Program-made: the position numbers and the translations under genes
Shown here: positions 1 through 9,906 of the stretch, piece after piece
How the letters are laid out: each line of letters opens with the position of its first letter
How positions within the stretch are numbered: the stretch's first letter is position 1
The notes under the pieces: model-generated
Told to the model about the DNA's origin: nothing
Seen by the model: the letters and a program-made list of their open reading frames with translations, nothing else
Databases searched by the model: none
DNA from: Bradyrhizobium icense
GTDB taxonomy: Bacteria; Pseudomonadota; Alphaproteobacteria; Rhizobiales; Xanthobacteraceae
DNA length: 64,000 bases
NCBI RefSeq assembly: GCF_001693385.1
Contig: NZ_CP016428.1
Span: 6,076,001 to 6,140,000 of the forward strand
Direction of reading: 5' to 3'

Positions 1-576
1 CGTCCGACCGGCCGCGGAAGACCGGAACCTAGTTCCTACTGCGTCATAACTTTTCGAGCCTCTCATCCCTGAGGAGCCCGCAGAGCGGGCGTCTCGATGG
101 ATGTAGGCCACAGATGGGGCCTCATGGCTCTCCCGGCGATGCGAAGCATTGTCCGGAGAGACCATCGGGCCGCGCTACGCGCCGACCCGTTGGCGCTCCT
201 CGCAATGAGGGGGGCTTGTGCACAGTAAGATTGGGCGGACGGGATCCGACTCCACGCATCGCGCCGGAGGCACGACGCCCTACTTCGCAGCACCGTTCGC
301 CCGAATGCTGCGCAGCGCTCCGCGCGGCCCGAGCAACGGTTCTGTGGTGCGCTGCTGATCGGGAGGCATACAACGATGCTGCTTAGGTCGCGGCTCTGTG
401 AGCAGCGCTGCCGCACGATGCTTCGCATCGCCTGGGCTGCACCGCGTCCAAGGCATGAGATGATTCGTATCCGGCACTCTGCGCGTATATCCGCGGGACG
501 AGGCCGCGTGTCCGCCGCGCGCGAGAACCGGCCTGCGGCTTCGCGCCGATAACAGTATCGTTGGCTCCAAAGCCGT
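1..576. other. Non-coding region of degenerate repeats
   Basis: No convincing gene is visible here. Open frames on both strands lack family motifs and a ribosome binding site, and one runs antisense into the chemoreceptor gene. The stretch carries a degraded copy of the 'ctcat..gaggag..gtctcga..ggcc' palindrome (62-212), also seen near 34.7 and 55.1 kb, and several short hairpins containing gcgcagcgc or gatgcgaagcat-type arms. It looks like several decayed repeats placed side by side downstream of the chemoreceptor gene. Confidence 0.6.
62..212. repeat. Intergenic palindromic repeat, family C (degenerate copy)
   Basis: The left half (ctcatccctgaggagc, then gcgtctcgatggatg and a ggcc core) matches the reverse complement of the copies at 34648-34750 and 55107-55203. 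The right half ends in gctcctcgcaatgagg. About 50 bases of unrelated hairpin sequence separate the halves. Confidence 0.5.
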
Positions 577-2277
577 TTACGCCGACCGCACGGTCGCGAG
601 AAACTTGCCGACCTCGGCCTTGAGCCGCTTGTTTTCGTTGGAGAGCAGTTGCGCGTTGGCCAGCACCTGTGACGACGCCGTGCCGATTTCGCCGGCGCCA
701 CGGTTGACGTCGGCGATGCTGGTCGCGACCTGGGTCGATCCTACTGCCGCCTGCTGCACGTTGCGCGCAATTTCCTGGGTAGCAGCGCCCTGCTCCTCGA
801 TGGCGGCAGCGATCGCCGCGGCGATTTCGGAAACCCGGCCGATGGTGCCGCTGATCTCCTTGATGGCGTGCACCGATTCTTGCGTCGCCGACTGCATCTC
901 GGCGATCTGGGTCGAGATTTCGCTGGTTGCCTTGGCGGTCTGGGTGGCGAGCGCCTTGACCTCCTGGGCAACCACCGCAAAGCCGCGGCCGGCGTCACCG
1001 GCGCGTGCGGCCTCAATGGTCGCGTTGAGTGCCAGTAGATTGGTCTGCTCGGCGATCGTGGTGATCAACCTGGTTACGTCGCCGATGCGGTTTGCCGCCT
1101 CCGACAATTCGATGATCCGGGCGTCGGTCTTTTGCGCCTGAACGACGGCTTCGTTGGCGATCCGGTTGGAATTCGCGACCTGCCTGCCGATTTCATTGAC
1201 GGAGCTGGCCATTTCCTCGGTGGCGGACGCCACCGACTGCACGTTGCTGGAGGTCTCCTCCGAAGCTGCGGCGACCACGGTAGAGAGCTCCTGGGTGGCC
1301 ACGCTGCTGTTGGTCAGGATCGCGGCGGAATTCTCCAGTTCGGCCGAGGCTGAGCCAACGTTCTCGACGATATTGCCGACCGCGATCTCGAAGCTCTCGG
1401 CCAGGTTATGAAGCTCGGCACGGCGGGCCGATGCCAGTTCGCGGTTCTTTTCCTCGCGCTCCGCAGTTTCGCGTTCGGCCTTGGCGATCGCCTGCACCTT
1501 GAATTCCTGGATCGCGTGCGCCATCTGGCCGACCTCATCGCGGCGCTCAAGGCCGGGCAGTTGGACCTCGAAATGCCCCGCGGCAAGTTCGCGCATTGCC
1601 CTCGACATCGCCACGACGGGGCGGGAGATGCTGCGGCCGATCAGAAACGAGACGACGATACCGGCGAGCGCAACGGCGAGAAGCACCGCCATCAGCGTTA
1701 TCTGCTGCTGCTCGAGCTTGATCCCGGCGCGGGCAATTTCGCGGTCCTTGCTCTCGCTGCTGTGCGTGATCAGGTCGTCGGCCAGCTTTTCGATGACGGA
1801 AAAGTTTCGTTCCGCGCCCTTGATGAAGATCAGCGCCGATCCGGCGTCGCCGTCCGCCATCTCGATCGCGTTTTTCGATTGCTTGAGATAGCCTGCGACC
1901 GCGGCCTTCAGCTTTTCAAAAGTCTCCGGGCTCAACCCATCCTTGATGCCTTCGACGGCCTTCAGCGCGTCCGAAATCTTGCCGGCCGCCACGGAAGCTT
2001 CCTTGGCGACCTGCACAATTTTCTTCTCGTCCTTTTCGTTGGCTGCAGTGGCAGCAAGACGATACAGCTTGGCATGCGCCGTCCACACCGTCGTGGTGAG
2101 ATCGTTGGCCAGCTCCGATTGCCGGACCGGACCGGACACCAACGCGTCAACGGCGGCCTGATTCGACCGCAGCGTTTGCAACGCATAGGCGCCGAGCCCG
2201 ATCAGGACGGCGATCAGGAACGCCGGAGCGAGCTGGACTTTCCATGAAAGGCCAATGTTCTTGATCCAGCCGAGCAT
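577..2277 (-). CDS. Methyl-accepting chemotaxis protein
   Basis: A 566-residue inner-membrane chemoreceptor that should relay a periplasmic signal to CheA/CheW. A first membrane segment lies at about residues 13-33, a helical periplasmic domain of the four-helix-bundle type at about 36-190, and a second membrane segment at about 193-214. A HAMP domain follows at about 215-270, then a long coiled-coil signalling domain. The highly conserved hairpin tip ([20 protein letters not shown]) is at about residues 410-430. There is no C-terminal CheR-tethering pentapeptide. The gene lies 54 bases downstream of a secreted Cache-domain protein on the same strand, so the two are probably cotranscribed and may share a ligand. 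The sensed ligand cannot be told from sequence. Confidence 0.95.
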   Translation of the reverse strand: MLGWIKNIGLSWKVQLAPAFLIAVLIGLGAYALQTLRSNQAAVDALVSGPVRQSELANDLTTTVWTAHAKLYRLAATAANEKDEKKIVQVAKEASVAAGKISDALKAVEGIKDGLSPETFEKLKAAVAGYLKQSKNAIEMADGDAGSALIFIKGAERNFSVIEKLADDLITHSSESKDREIARAGIKLEQQQITLMAVLLAVALAGIVVSFLIGRSISRPVVAMSRAMRELAAGHFEVQLPGLERRDEVGQMAHAIQEFKVQAIAKAERETAEREEKNRELASARRAELHNLAESFEIAVGNIVENVGSASAELENSAAILTNSSVATQELSTVVAAASEETSSNVQSVASATEEMASSVNEIGRQVANSNRIANEAVVQAQKTDARIIELSEAANRIGDVTRLITTIAEQTNLLALNATIEAARAGDAGRGFAVVAQEVKALATQTAKATSEISTQIAEMQSATQESVHAIKEISGTIGRVSEIAAAIAAAIEEQGAATQEIARNVQQAAVGSTQVATSIADVNRGAGEIGTASSQVLANAQLLSNENKRLKAEVGKFLATVRSA

Positions 2278-2331
2278 GTCATCCCTTCAGTGCGGCGATC
2301 GCCGCACAACAACGCAAACGCTTGATCGGGG

Positions 2332-2799
2332 TCAGAGCTTGTAGACGCCCGCACAGACGGCCGTGTTATTCAGCTTCTCGCAGTACATTTCCTTCGGCTC
2401 GACCTTCTTGCTCACCGGATTGACGAACTTGTAGTCCTGCCAGAACGAAGGCTGCTTGGCGGCGAGTTCGACGCGCTCCTTGACGTAGAGCTTGCCGTCG
2501 ACATCCTGGGCGTCGATCAGATCCTTGCCGACGAACTTCTCGTTCGAGCCATGAGCCAGCACTTTGCCGTCGAGCTGGTAGACCACGACATAGAGATCGC
2601 GGTCATGGAACTTGCTGGCCTTGTTGGTGATCTCGGGATACGCCTTTTCGGGTCCCTGCTCCTTGATGAAGGTAACGGCCTGCTTGACCATGGCAACGGC
2701 TTCATCCTTGTTTGCGCCGCCGCCCGCGCTGGCTGTACCGCCGAAAACGAGCATGGCTGCCACGGCGGAAACGAAAGGCTTTGTTGACCAATTGTTCAC
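2332..2799 (-). CDS. Exported single-Cache-domain sensory protein
   Basis: A small protein of about 155 residues with an N-terminal signal peptide (hydrophobic AVAAMLVFGG, then an AxA-like cleavage site) and one Cache-like domain (DLYVVVYQLDGKVLAHG, then a YVKERVELA helix region). The GTG start at 2799 is chosen because GGGAGA lies about 8 bases upstream; a start nine codons further upstream has no such signal and would weaken the signal peptide. It precedes a chemoreceptor gene on the same strand, so it may be a free periplasmic ligand-binding partner. This role is inference. Two cysteines near the C terminus (MYCEKLNNTAVCAG) could form a disulfide. Confidence 0.75.
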   Translation of the reverse strand: MNNWSTKPFVSAVAAMLVFGGTASAGGGANKDEAVAMVKQAVTFIKEQGPEKAYPEITNKASKFHDRDLYVVVYQLDGKVLAHGSNEKFVGKDLIDAQDVDGKLYVKERVELAAKQPSFWQDYKFVNPVSKKVEPKEMYCEKLNNTAVCAGVYKL

Positions 2800-2975
2800 G
2801 ATTATCTCCCGGCTAGGTGAATGCAACTTGCAGGCGCGGATCCGCGCACGTCATGCTGGCAACAAAAGTGCAAACCTTCCGTTAAACTGCCTATCCGTAG
2901 TGCAGCGGAGATTGGCGCGGCTTAACCGCTGCGGCAGGACAATCAGTTCTTAAGAAATCCGGCACGGAGGCAGCC

Positions 2976-3854
2976 TCACTCCACCAGCACCACATCCACG
3001 GCGACGTTGAGCTTCTGCTTGGGCGATCCGACGATGATGCCGTCGACCGGCGAGACGTCGGAGAAATCTCTGCCGATCGACAGGATGATGTGGTCGTTCT
3101 CGACCAGGAGATCGTTGGTCGGATCGAAGCCGACCCAGCCGAGCTCGGCGCCGCACCAGACCGAGACCCAGGCGTGGCTGGCATCGGCGCCCTGCAGCCG
3201 CGGCTGGCCGGCGGGCGGGATGGTACGCAGATAGCCGCTGACATAGGCCGCCGGCAGGCCGAGCCCCCGCATGCCCGCAATCATCACATGGGCAAAGTCC
3301 TGGCAGACGCCGTGGCGCTTCTCGAACACTTCCTTAAGCGGCGTCGAAATCACGGTGGCCTTGGAGTCGTACCTGAAATCGCTGCGGATGCGGCGCATCA
3401 GGTCGACGGCGCCCGAGAGTATGCCGCCGCCCGGCGCGAAGCTTGGCGCGGCATAGGCAGTGAGCGGCGCCAACACCGGCACCAGAGAGCTCGCAAAGAC
3501 GTATCCAACCGGCGAAGCGGGACCGAGGCTGGTGGCTTCAAAGGCCAGGTCACGGATGCGCTCCCACGGCGGGCTGGGTGCCGCGCGACCAGGGGCCTGA
3601 CGCGCGACCGAAACCCGTGAGCGGGAATCGATCCGCAAATTGCGATGCGCGGTCTCGATCAGCACGCTCTCGGTATGCGTTCCGAAAAAGTCCCGTCGTA
3701 CCGTGCGTTCAGCCGGCCGCGGCCGGATCTCGACCGTGTGGGAAATCAGTTGCTGTCCATCGCCGCCCCGCGGCTCCAATCGCAGCGAGCAGCGCGCAAA
3801 GCTCACCGGGTTCTCGTAAGCGTAAGTCGTGACGTGACGGATATCGTAGATCAC
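2976..3854 (-). CDS. Transglutaminase-like cysteine peptidase-fold protein
   Basis: A 292-residue protein with a bacterial transglutaminase N-terminal beta domain (residues 1-85) and a transglutaminase core. The catalytic triad is visible: Cys184 (KRHGVCQDFAH), His227 (SHAWVSVW) and Asp244 (GFDPTND). No signal peptide or membrane segment is seen, so it is probably cytoplasmic. The GTG start overlaps the stop of the upstream ATP-grasp/alpha-E gene by 4 bases (GTGA), which implies translational coupling. Family knowledge places such proteins with circularly permuted ATP-grasp and alpha-E proteins in predicted peptide synthesis or cleavage systems. The substrate is unknown. Confidence 0.9.
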   Translation of the reverse strand: MIYDIRHVTTYAYENPVSFARCSLRLEPRGGDGQQLISHTVEIRPRPAERTVRRDFFGTHTESVLIETAHRNLRIDSRSRVSVARQAPGRAAPSPPWERIRDLAFEATSLGPASPVGYVFASSLVPVLAPLTAYAAPSFAPGGGILSGAVDLMRRIRSDFRYDSKATVISTPLKEVFEKRHGVCQDFAHVMIAGMRGLGLPAAYVSGYLRTIPPAGQPRLQGADASHAWVSVWCGAELGWVGFDPTNDLLVENDHIILSIGRDFSDVSPVDGIIVGSPKQKLNVAVDVVLVE

Positions 3855-6361
3855 GCAAGGCCTGTCAGCTTCTCCGGCCGGCTCGCATGCGGTCCGTGCG
3901 GGAAATAATGCTGGCCGATTGCGTCGGCGAGATTGAGCAGAGACTGTTCGAGCGCGAACATGGTTGTGACATCGAGCGTCGCGGCCTCCGCCGTCGTCAG
4001 CGTCGCCTGCAATGCCACTGCCAACCGTTGCGGCCGCTCGATCAAACCGTGCTCCTTCAGGCTCGGGAGGGCTGCGATGTGGTCGTTGAGCGCCGCGACC
4101 TGAAACGCCACCGAGCGCGGATTGAAGGGATCGAGCACCGCAAGATCCCGCACCGGTGCCAGCGCCGGGCCTACCAGGTAGCGCGACCTATAGGTGATCT
4201 GGCAATCTACCAACGTCAGCAGTACGTCGAGGTCTTCCTCACCCGCTTCGTCATAGGCGAACTGCCGCGCGAACCGCACGGTGTTGATGGCGCGCTCGGC
4301 GCGACGCCCCATGTCGAGGAAGCGCCAGCCGGCGGCGCGATTCATGTTCTCCTGCGCCAGGCCGGCAAGGCTCGCCAGCTCCTGCAGCGTCAGTTCGGCG
4401 GCGCTGACGATGCTGTCGTCGTCGTCGACCTGCAGCGCAAGGCGTTCCACCATCTCGGTGATAATCTGCCAGGCGTCGGGCGAAAGCCGCTCTCGGAGAG
4501 AGCTCGCAGTGCGCTGCACCGATCGCACCAATGAGAGGGCCGAGCCGAACTTCTCCTCGCTCTGCAGCGCTTCCGCGATGACCCGCGCCGGATTGGTCCG
4601 CGTAGCCTGCGAGGTGGCGCCCCAGGTCACGAGAATCCGCTGGATACGCTCGACCGAATGCAGCGCGGTTGATGCTCCCTTGGCCGGATCGCGGGTCGAA
4701 GTACCGAGCGCACGGATCAGCCGCAGCGTCGCTTCTGCGCGCTCGAGATAGCGGCCGAGCCAGAACAAATTGTCCGCGGCACGGCTCGGCACCACGCCGG
4801 CAATCCGCCTGATCCGTACGGTGTCGGCGCCGGGCAACAGCGTCGCCGATGATACGGCTCTGTCGGACACGACCCAGACATCTGCCGACCGCACGCCGTC
4901 GCCCATCGACACCGCGCGGGCATCCGCCTTTTCGGCAATCCGGCAGAAGCCGCCGGGCATGATGGTCCAGCCTTGCGGGGTCGCGGCGGCGAACACCCTC
5001 AGCACGAATGGGCGCGGCGTGATCCGACCCTGCTCCCACACCGGCGTCGTCGACAGCCGCACCAGTTCCTGTCCGACATAATCGATGCCGCGGTCGGCGA
5101 TCGTCTGGCGGAGCCGGTCGCGCTCGGCTGGCGGCAGATCGCCGGCGAGCACGGGCGCATGGCTGGAAAAGCCCGGAACGGCGCGGCCATAGGCGCCCTC
5201 GATGACGAAATCCTCCAGCCGCGATAATACTTCCTCGCGGGCCGATTTCTGGCCGCACCACCAGGTCGCGATGTGCGGCATGATCAAATTCTCGCCAAGC
5301 AGGCGCCGGCACAGGCTCGGCAGGAATCCGAGCAGCGCCCTCGCCTCCAATACGCCGGAGCCCGGCATGTTGGCGACCACGACGCCGCTCTTGCGCAGCA
5401 CGTCGATCAGACCGGGCACGCCGAGTTGCGACGAGGCGTCGAGCTCCAGCGGATCGAGAAAATTGGAATCGACCCGGCGCAGCAACACGTCGAGCCGCTT
5501 CAACCCGGCGACGGTGCGGATGTGGATGCGGTCGCCGCTGACGGCGAGATCGTCGCCCTCGACCAGCAGAAAGCCGAGATAGCGCGCCAGCGTGGCGTGC
5601 TCGAAATAGGTTTCGCTGAAGGCGCCCGGCGTCAACAAGCCGATGCGCGGCTCGTCGCGGTCGGCACTGGCGCGAAGCGAGTCGCGGAACGCCTCGAAGA
5701 ACGGCGCCACGCGCTCGACGTTCATCGACTTGTAGAGACTGGAAAAGGCGCGCGACAGCACCAGGCGATTTTCCAGCGCATAGCCGGCGCCCGATGGCGC
5801 CTGCGTGCGGTCGTTCAGCACCCACCAGCGCCCGTCGGGGCCGCGCCCGACGTCAGCCGCATAGAAATGCAAATAGCGGTTGCCCGGCGGTTTGACGCCG
5901 CAAACGGCGCGAAGATATTCGTTGCTGCCGGCAATCGCCGCCGCGGGCACCGCACCATCGGTGACCAGCCGCGCCTCCCCATAGAGATCGCGCAGGATCA
6001 TTTCGAACAATTGGGCGCGCTGCGCGATACCCGTGGTCAGTTGCTGCCAATCGGCCTCGTCGATGATCAGCGGCAGATGGCTGAGCGGCCACAGCCGGTC
6101 GGCGGTCTCACCGGGCGCCCGATAGGTGACGCCGGCCTCGCGCAGATGGCGGTCGGCCGAGGCGAAGCGCCGCTCGATATCACCGGGCGAAAGCGCCGCA
6201 AAGGCCTCGAAGAAACGGGCCCAGGCCGCCCGCGGCGCTCCGTCAGGCCCGATATATTCGTCGGGAATGCCGGGCAGCCGCGCATAGTCGCGCGCCCATT
6301 GCGCCATCCGGCGCTGGCCCGGACGGGCCTTGCTCTCCTGATTGCTGCCTTGGCCTGACAT
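3851..6361 (-). CDS. Circularly permuted ATP-grasp / alpha-E fusion protein
   Basis: An 836-residue fusion. Residues about 85-480 form a circularly permuted ATP-grasp domain (formerly DUF404/DUF407; the stretch around RPFVLRVFAAATPQGWTIMPGG is typical). Residues about 525-830 form the helical alpha-E domain (formerly DUF403), starting at NLFWLGRYLERAEATLRLI. In many genomes these are two adjacent genes; here they are one polypeptide. ATP-grasp proteins of this type are predicted to ligate an amino acid or peptide to an acceptor. It sits between a DUF2126 transglutaminase gene (28 bases upstream) and a second transglutaminase gene (4-base overlap), so all three probably act as one system. Confidence 0.92.
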   Translation of the reverse strand: MSGQGSNQESKARPGQRRMAQWARDYARLPGIPDEYIGPDGAPRAAWARFFEAFAALSPGDIERRFASADRHLREAGVTYRAPGETADRLWPLSHLPLIIDEADWQQLTTGIAQRAQLFEMILRDLYGEARLVTDGAVPAAAIAGSNEYLRAVCGVKPPGNRYLHFYAADVGRGPDGRWWVLNDRTQAPSGAGYALENRLVLSRAFSSLYKSMNVERVAPFFEAFRDSLRASADRDEPRIGLLTPGAFSETYFEHATLARYLGFLLVEGDDLAVSGDRIHIRTVAGLKRLDVLLRRVDSNFLDPLELDASSQLGVPGLIDVLRKSGVVVANMPGSGVLEARALLGFLPSLCRRLLGENLIMPHIATWWCGQKSAREEVLSRLEDFVIEGAYGRAVPGFSSHAPVLAGDLPPAERDRLRQTIADRGIDYVGQELVRLSTTPVWEQGRITPRPFVLRVFAAATPQGWTIMPGGFCRIAEKADARAVSMGDGVRSADVWVVSDRAVSSATLLPGADTVRIRRIAGVVPSRAADNLFWLGRYLERAEATLRLIRALGTSTRDPAKGASTALHSVERIQRILVTWGATSQATRTNPARVIAEALQSEEKFGSALSLVRSVQRTASSLRERLSPDAWQIITEMVERLALQVDDDDSIVSAAELTLQELASLAGLAQENMNRAAGWRFLDMGRRAERAINTVRFARQFAYDEAGEEDLDVLLTLVDCQITYRSRYLVGPALAPVRDLAVLDPFNPRSVAFQVAALNDHIAALPSLKEHGLIERPQRLAVALQATLTTAEAATLDVTTMFALEQSLLNLADAIGQHYFPHGPHASRPEKLTGLA

Positions 6362-6389
6362 TCCGATTCCCCGAGACCGTCGCCTCCGA

Positions 6390-9300
6390 TTAGATCAGGA
6401 GCGGCGTCCTCAAGTCGAGCGTCAAAGGGAATTCAATTGTGCGTTCCTCGGGCGGCGGCTCGATTCTGCCCGGGGTGTGGCCGTGATCCTGAAACCGGGC
6501 CAGCCGCCGCGCCTCCGCCTCATAGGAATTGACTGGCTTGGTGTCGTAGTTGCGGCCGCCGGGATGGGCGACATGGTAGACGCAGCCGCCGAGCGAGCGG
6601 CCGTTCCAGCTATCGATCAAGTCAAATGTCAGGGGCGCGTGGACCGGGATGGTCGGATGCAGCCCTGAGGCCGGCTGCCAGGCCTTGAAGCGGACGGCGG
6701 CGACGGCCTCGCCCGAGCGGCCGGTAGGTGTCATCGGCATCCGCCTGCCGTTGCAGGTCACGACGTGGCGTCCCTCGACAAAGCCGGTCGCCTTGACCTG
6801 CAGGCGCTCCACGGAAGAGTCGACATAGCGCACAGTGCCGCCGGCCGAACCCTCTTCGCCGAGCACGTGCCAAGGCTCCAGCGCCTGCCGCAGTTCCAGC
6901 GCGACGCCGCCGTGATGGACACGGCCGAACACCGGAAAACGGAATTCGAGTTGTGCCTGATACCATTCCGGCGAGAAATCGTAACCGGATAGCTTGAGCT
7001 CATCGAGGACACCGAGAAAATCCTCCCAGAGGAAATGCGGCAGCATGAAGCGATCGTGCAGCGCGGTTCCCCAGCGTACGAACTTGCCCTGCTGCGGTTC
7101 GCACCAGAGCTTTGCGATCAGCGCGCGGATCAACAATTGCTGCGCCAGCGACATCCGCGGATCGGGCGGCATTTCGAGCGCACGGAATTCGACGAGTCCC
7201 AAGCGTCCGGTCGGGCCATCGGGCGAATAGAGCTTGTCGATGCAGATTTCGGCGCGGTGGGTGTTACCGGTGATATCGACGAGGATATGCCGGAAAAGCC
7301 GGTCGACCAGCCATAGCGGGGCTTCGATATCTGGCGGCGGCACGTGGGCCAGTGCGATCTCCAGCTCATAGAGCCCGTCATGCCGCGCCTCGTCGATGCG
7401 CGGCGCCTGGCTGGTCGGGCCGATGAACATGCCCGAGAACAAATAGGACAGCGACGGATGGCGCTGCCAATAGAGCACCAGGCTCTTCAGCAAATCCGGG
7501 CGACGCAGGAAAGGCGAGTCCTGCGGCGTCGAGCCGCCGACTACGACGTGATTGCCGCCGCCGGTGCCGGTATGGCGGCCATCGACCAGAAAGCGGTTGG
7601 CGCCGAGCCGCACCTTGGCAGCGTCTTCATATAGGCCGAAGGTGATGTCGACCGCCTCGCGCCAGCTTTGCGCCGGCTGCACGTTGATCTCGATCACGCC
7701 GGGATCGGGCGTCACCTTGATGACCTCGATGCGCGGATCATAGGGCGGCCCATAGCCCTCGACATGAACTGCGATCTGCATTTCCTCGGCGGTCGCCTCC
7801 ACCGCCGCGATCAGCTCGAGATAGTGTTCGATCTTCTCGACCGGGGGCATGAAGACGCACAGTACGCCGTCGCGGATTTCAACAGCCATGGCGGTGCGCA
7901 CCGGCTTGGGTTTGGCCTTTGGCTTCGGCACAAGCTTTGTTGGCACGCCTCCCGCTGTGGCATCCTTGTCTTCGGCTGCCAGCTCCAGCCGCGCATCCAT
8001 TGGATCCTGCTCGACGACATAAGGATATTCTTCCGGCGGAACATGCGGCAGCGACGCCATCGGCAGGCGGAGCCCGAGCGGGGAATCGCCCGGTATCAGA
8101 AACAAATGACTGCGCCGGAATTGCCAGAGCTCGCTCATCCAGCGATGACCATCGGCGTCCGCATGCTGGATCGGCAGCACGAACCCTTTCGGCTTGTCGA
8201 GCCCCTCATCGAACACACGCGCCATGCGTGAACGTTCTTCGGGATCGGACAGCTTGGAGTCGCCGGGATCGACATTGACCGGAAGTGCGGCTTCCTTCTG
8301 CAGCCAATGCACGGGGTCTTCGTATGCCGGCACCACGTAGCTGGCCTCGAGGCCGAGCCGCTTCGCGATGCCTTCCATGAGTTGTCGAGCGTCTTCGATT
8401 ACCGCTTTGCGCGGGTTATCGATTCTGGCGATCAGCTCGGTATCCTTCCAGATCGGCACGCCGTCCTTGCGCCAATAGAGGCCGAAGGCCCAGCGCGGCA
8501 GGCTCTCGCCCGGATACCACTTGCCCTGCCCGTAATGCAGCAGCCCGCCCGGCGCGAAGCGTGCGCGCAGCTTGCGGATCAGTTCATCCGCGAGCGCCTG
8601 CTTGGTCGGGCCGATGGCAGCGATGTTCCATTCCGGCGATTCCAGATCGTCGATGGAAACGAAGGTCGGTTCGCCGCCCATGGTCAGCCGCACGTCGTCC
8701 CGCCTGAGATCGGCGTCGACCTGCTCACCGAGGCTGTCGAGCCGTGCCCAGGATTCATCGGAGAACGGCCGCGTGATCCGCGGCGCCTCGCGGATGCGCC
8801 TGACGCTCATCTCGAAACCGAACTCGACATTGGCGAAACCCGCACTGCCGGAGACCGGTGCCGCGGAGCGATAATGCGGCGTGGCGGCGACGGGGATATG
8901 CCCCTCGCCCGTCAGCATGCCCGAGGTGACGTCGAACCCGATCCAGCCGGCGCCGGGAAGATAGACCTCCGCCCAGGCGTGCAGATCGGTGAAATCGCTT
9001 TCGACCTCGCGTGGGCCTTCGACCGGATCGATATCGGGACGCAACTGCATGAGATAGCCGGAGACGAAGCGCGCAGCGAGGCCGAGATGCCGCAGGAGTT
9101 GGATCAGCAACCACGCCGAGTCTCGGCACGAGCCGGAGCCGCGCGCCAGCGTCTCTTCCGGCGTCTGAATGCCCGGCTCCATCCGGATGACATACTTGAC
9201 CTTCTTCTGAAGCTGCGCGTTTAGCTCGACCAGAAAATTGACAGTGCTATCGGCCTCTCGCGGAATCTCCTTCAAGTAGGACGCGAATAGCGGCCCCTGC

Positions 9301-9665
9301 TCGGAGGTGACGAGATACGGCGCAAGTTCGATCTTGAGATCGTTGCTGTACTGAAACGGAAAGGAGCTGGCGTAGGGCTCGACGAAGAAATCGAAGGGAT
9401 TGACCACCGTCATCTGCGCGGTGAAGTCGACTTCGATCTTCAGCTCAGATGCCTTCTCCGGAAAGACGAAGCGCGCCAACCAATTGCCCTGCGGATCCTG
9501 CTGCCAGTTCACGAAATGATTGGCGGGCGTCACTTTGAGCGAATAGCTCAGGATCGGGGTACGCGTATGCGGCGCGGGGCGCAGGCGAACGGTTTGCGGG
9601 CCGAGATCGATCGGTCGGTCGTATTTGTAGTGCGTGACGTGGTGTAGTGCGACGAAGATCGACAC
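6390..9665 (-). CDS. Transglutaminase-DUF2126 fusion protein
   Basis: A 1091-residue protein. The N-terminal ~290 residues form a transglutaminase unit with beta domain and visible triad Cys180 ([13 protein letters not shown]), His229 (DLHAWAEVY) and Asp245 (GFDVTSG). The rest is DUF2126, with long conserved stretches such as [14 protein letters not shown] and [15 protein letters not shown]. The latter and the nearby [20 protein letters not shown] block suggest a glutamine-synthetase/ATP-dependent ligase-like fold, as proposed for this family. The GTG start has GGAG nine bases upstream. It is the first gene of the three-gene minus-strand operon. Function is experimentally undefined. Confidence 0.92.
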   Translation of the reverse strand: MSIFVALHHVTHYKYDRPIDLGPQTVRLRPAPHTRTPILSYSLKVTPANHFVNWQQDPQGNWLARFVFPEKASELKIEVDFTAQMTVVNPFDFFVEPYASSFPFQYSNDLKIELAPYLVTSEQGPLFASYLKEIPREADSTVNFLVELNAQLQKKVKYVIRMEPGIQTPEETLARGSGSCRDSAWLLIQLLRHLGLAARFVSGYLMQLRPDIDPVEGPREVESDFTDLHAWAEVYLPGAGWIGFDVTSGMLTGEGHIPVAATPHYRSAAPVSGSAGFANVEFGFEMSVRRIREAPRITRPFSDESWARLDSLGEQVDADLRRDDVRLTMGGEPTFVSIDDLESPEWNIAAIGPTKQALADELIRKLRARFAPGGLLHYGQGKWYPGESLPRWAFGLYWRKDGVPIWKDTELIARIDNPRKAVIEDARQLMEGIAKRLGLEASYVVPAYEDPVHWLQKEAALPVNVDPGDSKLSDPEERSRMARVFDEGLDKPKGFVLPIQHADADGHRWMSELWQFRRSHLFLIPGDSPLGLRLPMASLPHVPPEEYPYVVEQDPMDARLELAAEDKDATAGGVPTKLVPKPKAKPKPVRTAMAVEIRDGVLCVFMPPVEKIEHYLELIAAVEATAEEMQIAVHVEGYGPPYDPRIEVIKVTPDPGVIEINVQPAQSWREAVDITFGLYEDAAKVRLGANRFLVDGRHTGTGGGNHVVVGGSTPQDSPFLRRPDLLKSLVLYWQRHPSLSYLFSGMFIGPTSQAPRIDEARHDGLYELEIALAHVPPPDIEAPLWLVDRLFRHILVDITGNTHRAEICIDKLYSPDGPTGRLGLVEFRALEMPPDPRMSLAQQLLIRALIAKLWCEPQQGKFVRWGTALHDRFMLPHFLWEDFLGVLDELKLSGYDFSPEWYQAQLEFRFPVFGRVHHGGVALELRQALEPWHVLGEEGSAGGTVRYVDSSVERLQVKATGFVEGRHVVTCNGRRMPMTPTGRSGEAVAAVRFKAWQPASGLHPTIPVHAPLTFDLIDSWNGRSLGGCVYHVAHPGGRNYDTKPVNSYEAEARRLARFQDHGHTPGRIEPPPEERTIEFPLTLDLRTPLLI

Positions 9666-9767
9666 GGACCAGAAACTCCAGCGGCTTTTTTAAGCAGAAC
9701 ACCGGTTCCGAGCGGGATCAAGCATTAACAACGGGCAGCGCGTGCCTATGGGAAGTGCGGCTCCACT

Positions 9768-9890
9768 GTCGTCCCTGCGAACCGCAGGGACCCATACCGC
9801 GTGATCTATCGATGGGGCAGTTTGGTCGACGGGCTCGTGCAACAACGAAGGCCGGTGGTTATGCGCCCCTGCGTTCGCAGGGGCGACGGC
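9768..9890. repeat. Intergenic palindromic repeat, family A
   Basis: Terminal inverted arms (gtcgtccctgcgaaccgcag and its partner near 9870-9890, gcgttcgcaggggcgac) flank a variable centre that includes ggtggttatg. Other copies lie near 23.6, 30.0, 32.9, 36.5 and 44.1 kb. It lies between the start of the DUF2126 operon and the 3' end of the UxaA-family gene. Confidence 0.85.
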
Positions 9891-9906
9891 TCCCGTGTGT
9901 TGCACT

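Noticed and set aside
63..701. 212-codon minus-strand open frame
   Set aside because: It lies mostly in repeat-like DNA and overlaps the end of the chemoreceptor gene out of frame. The Arg/Ser-rich translation has no family resemblance.
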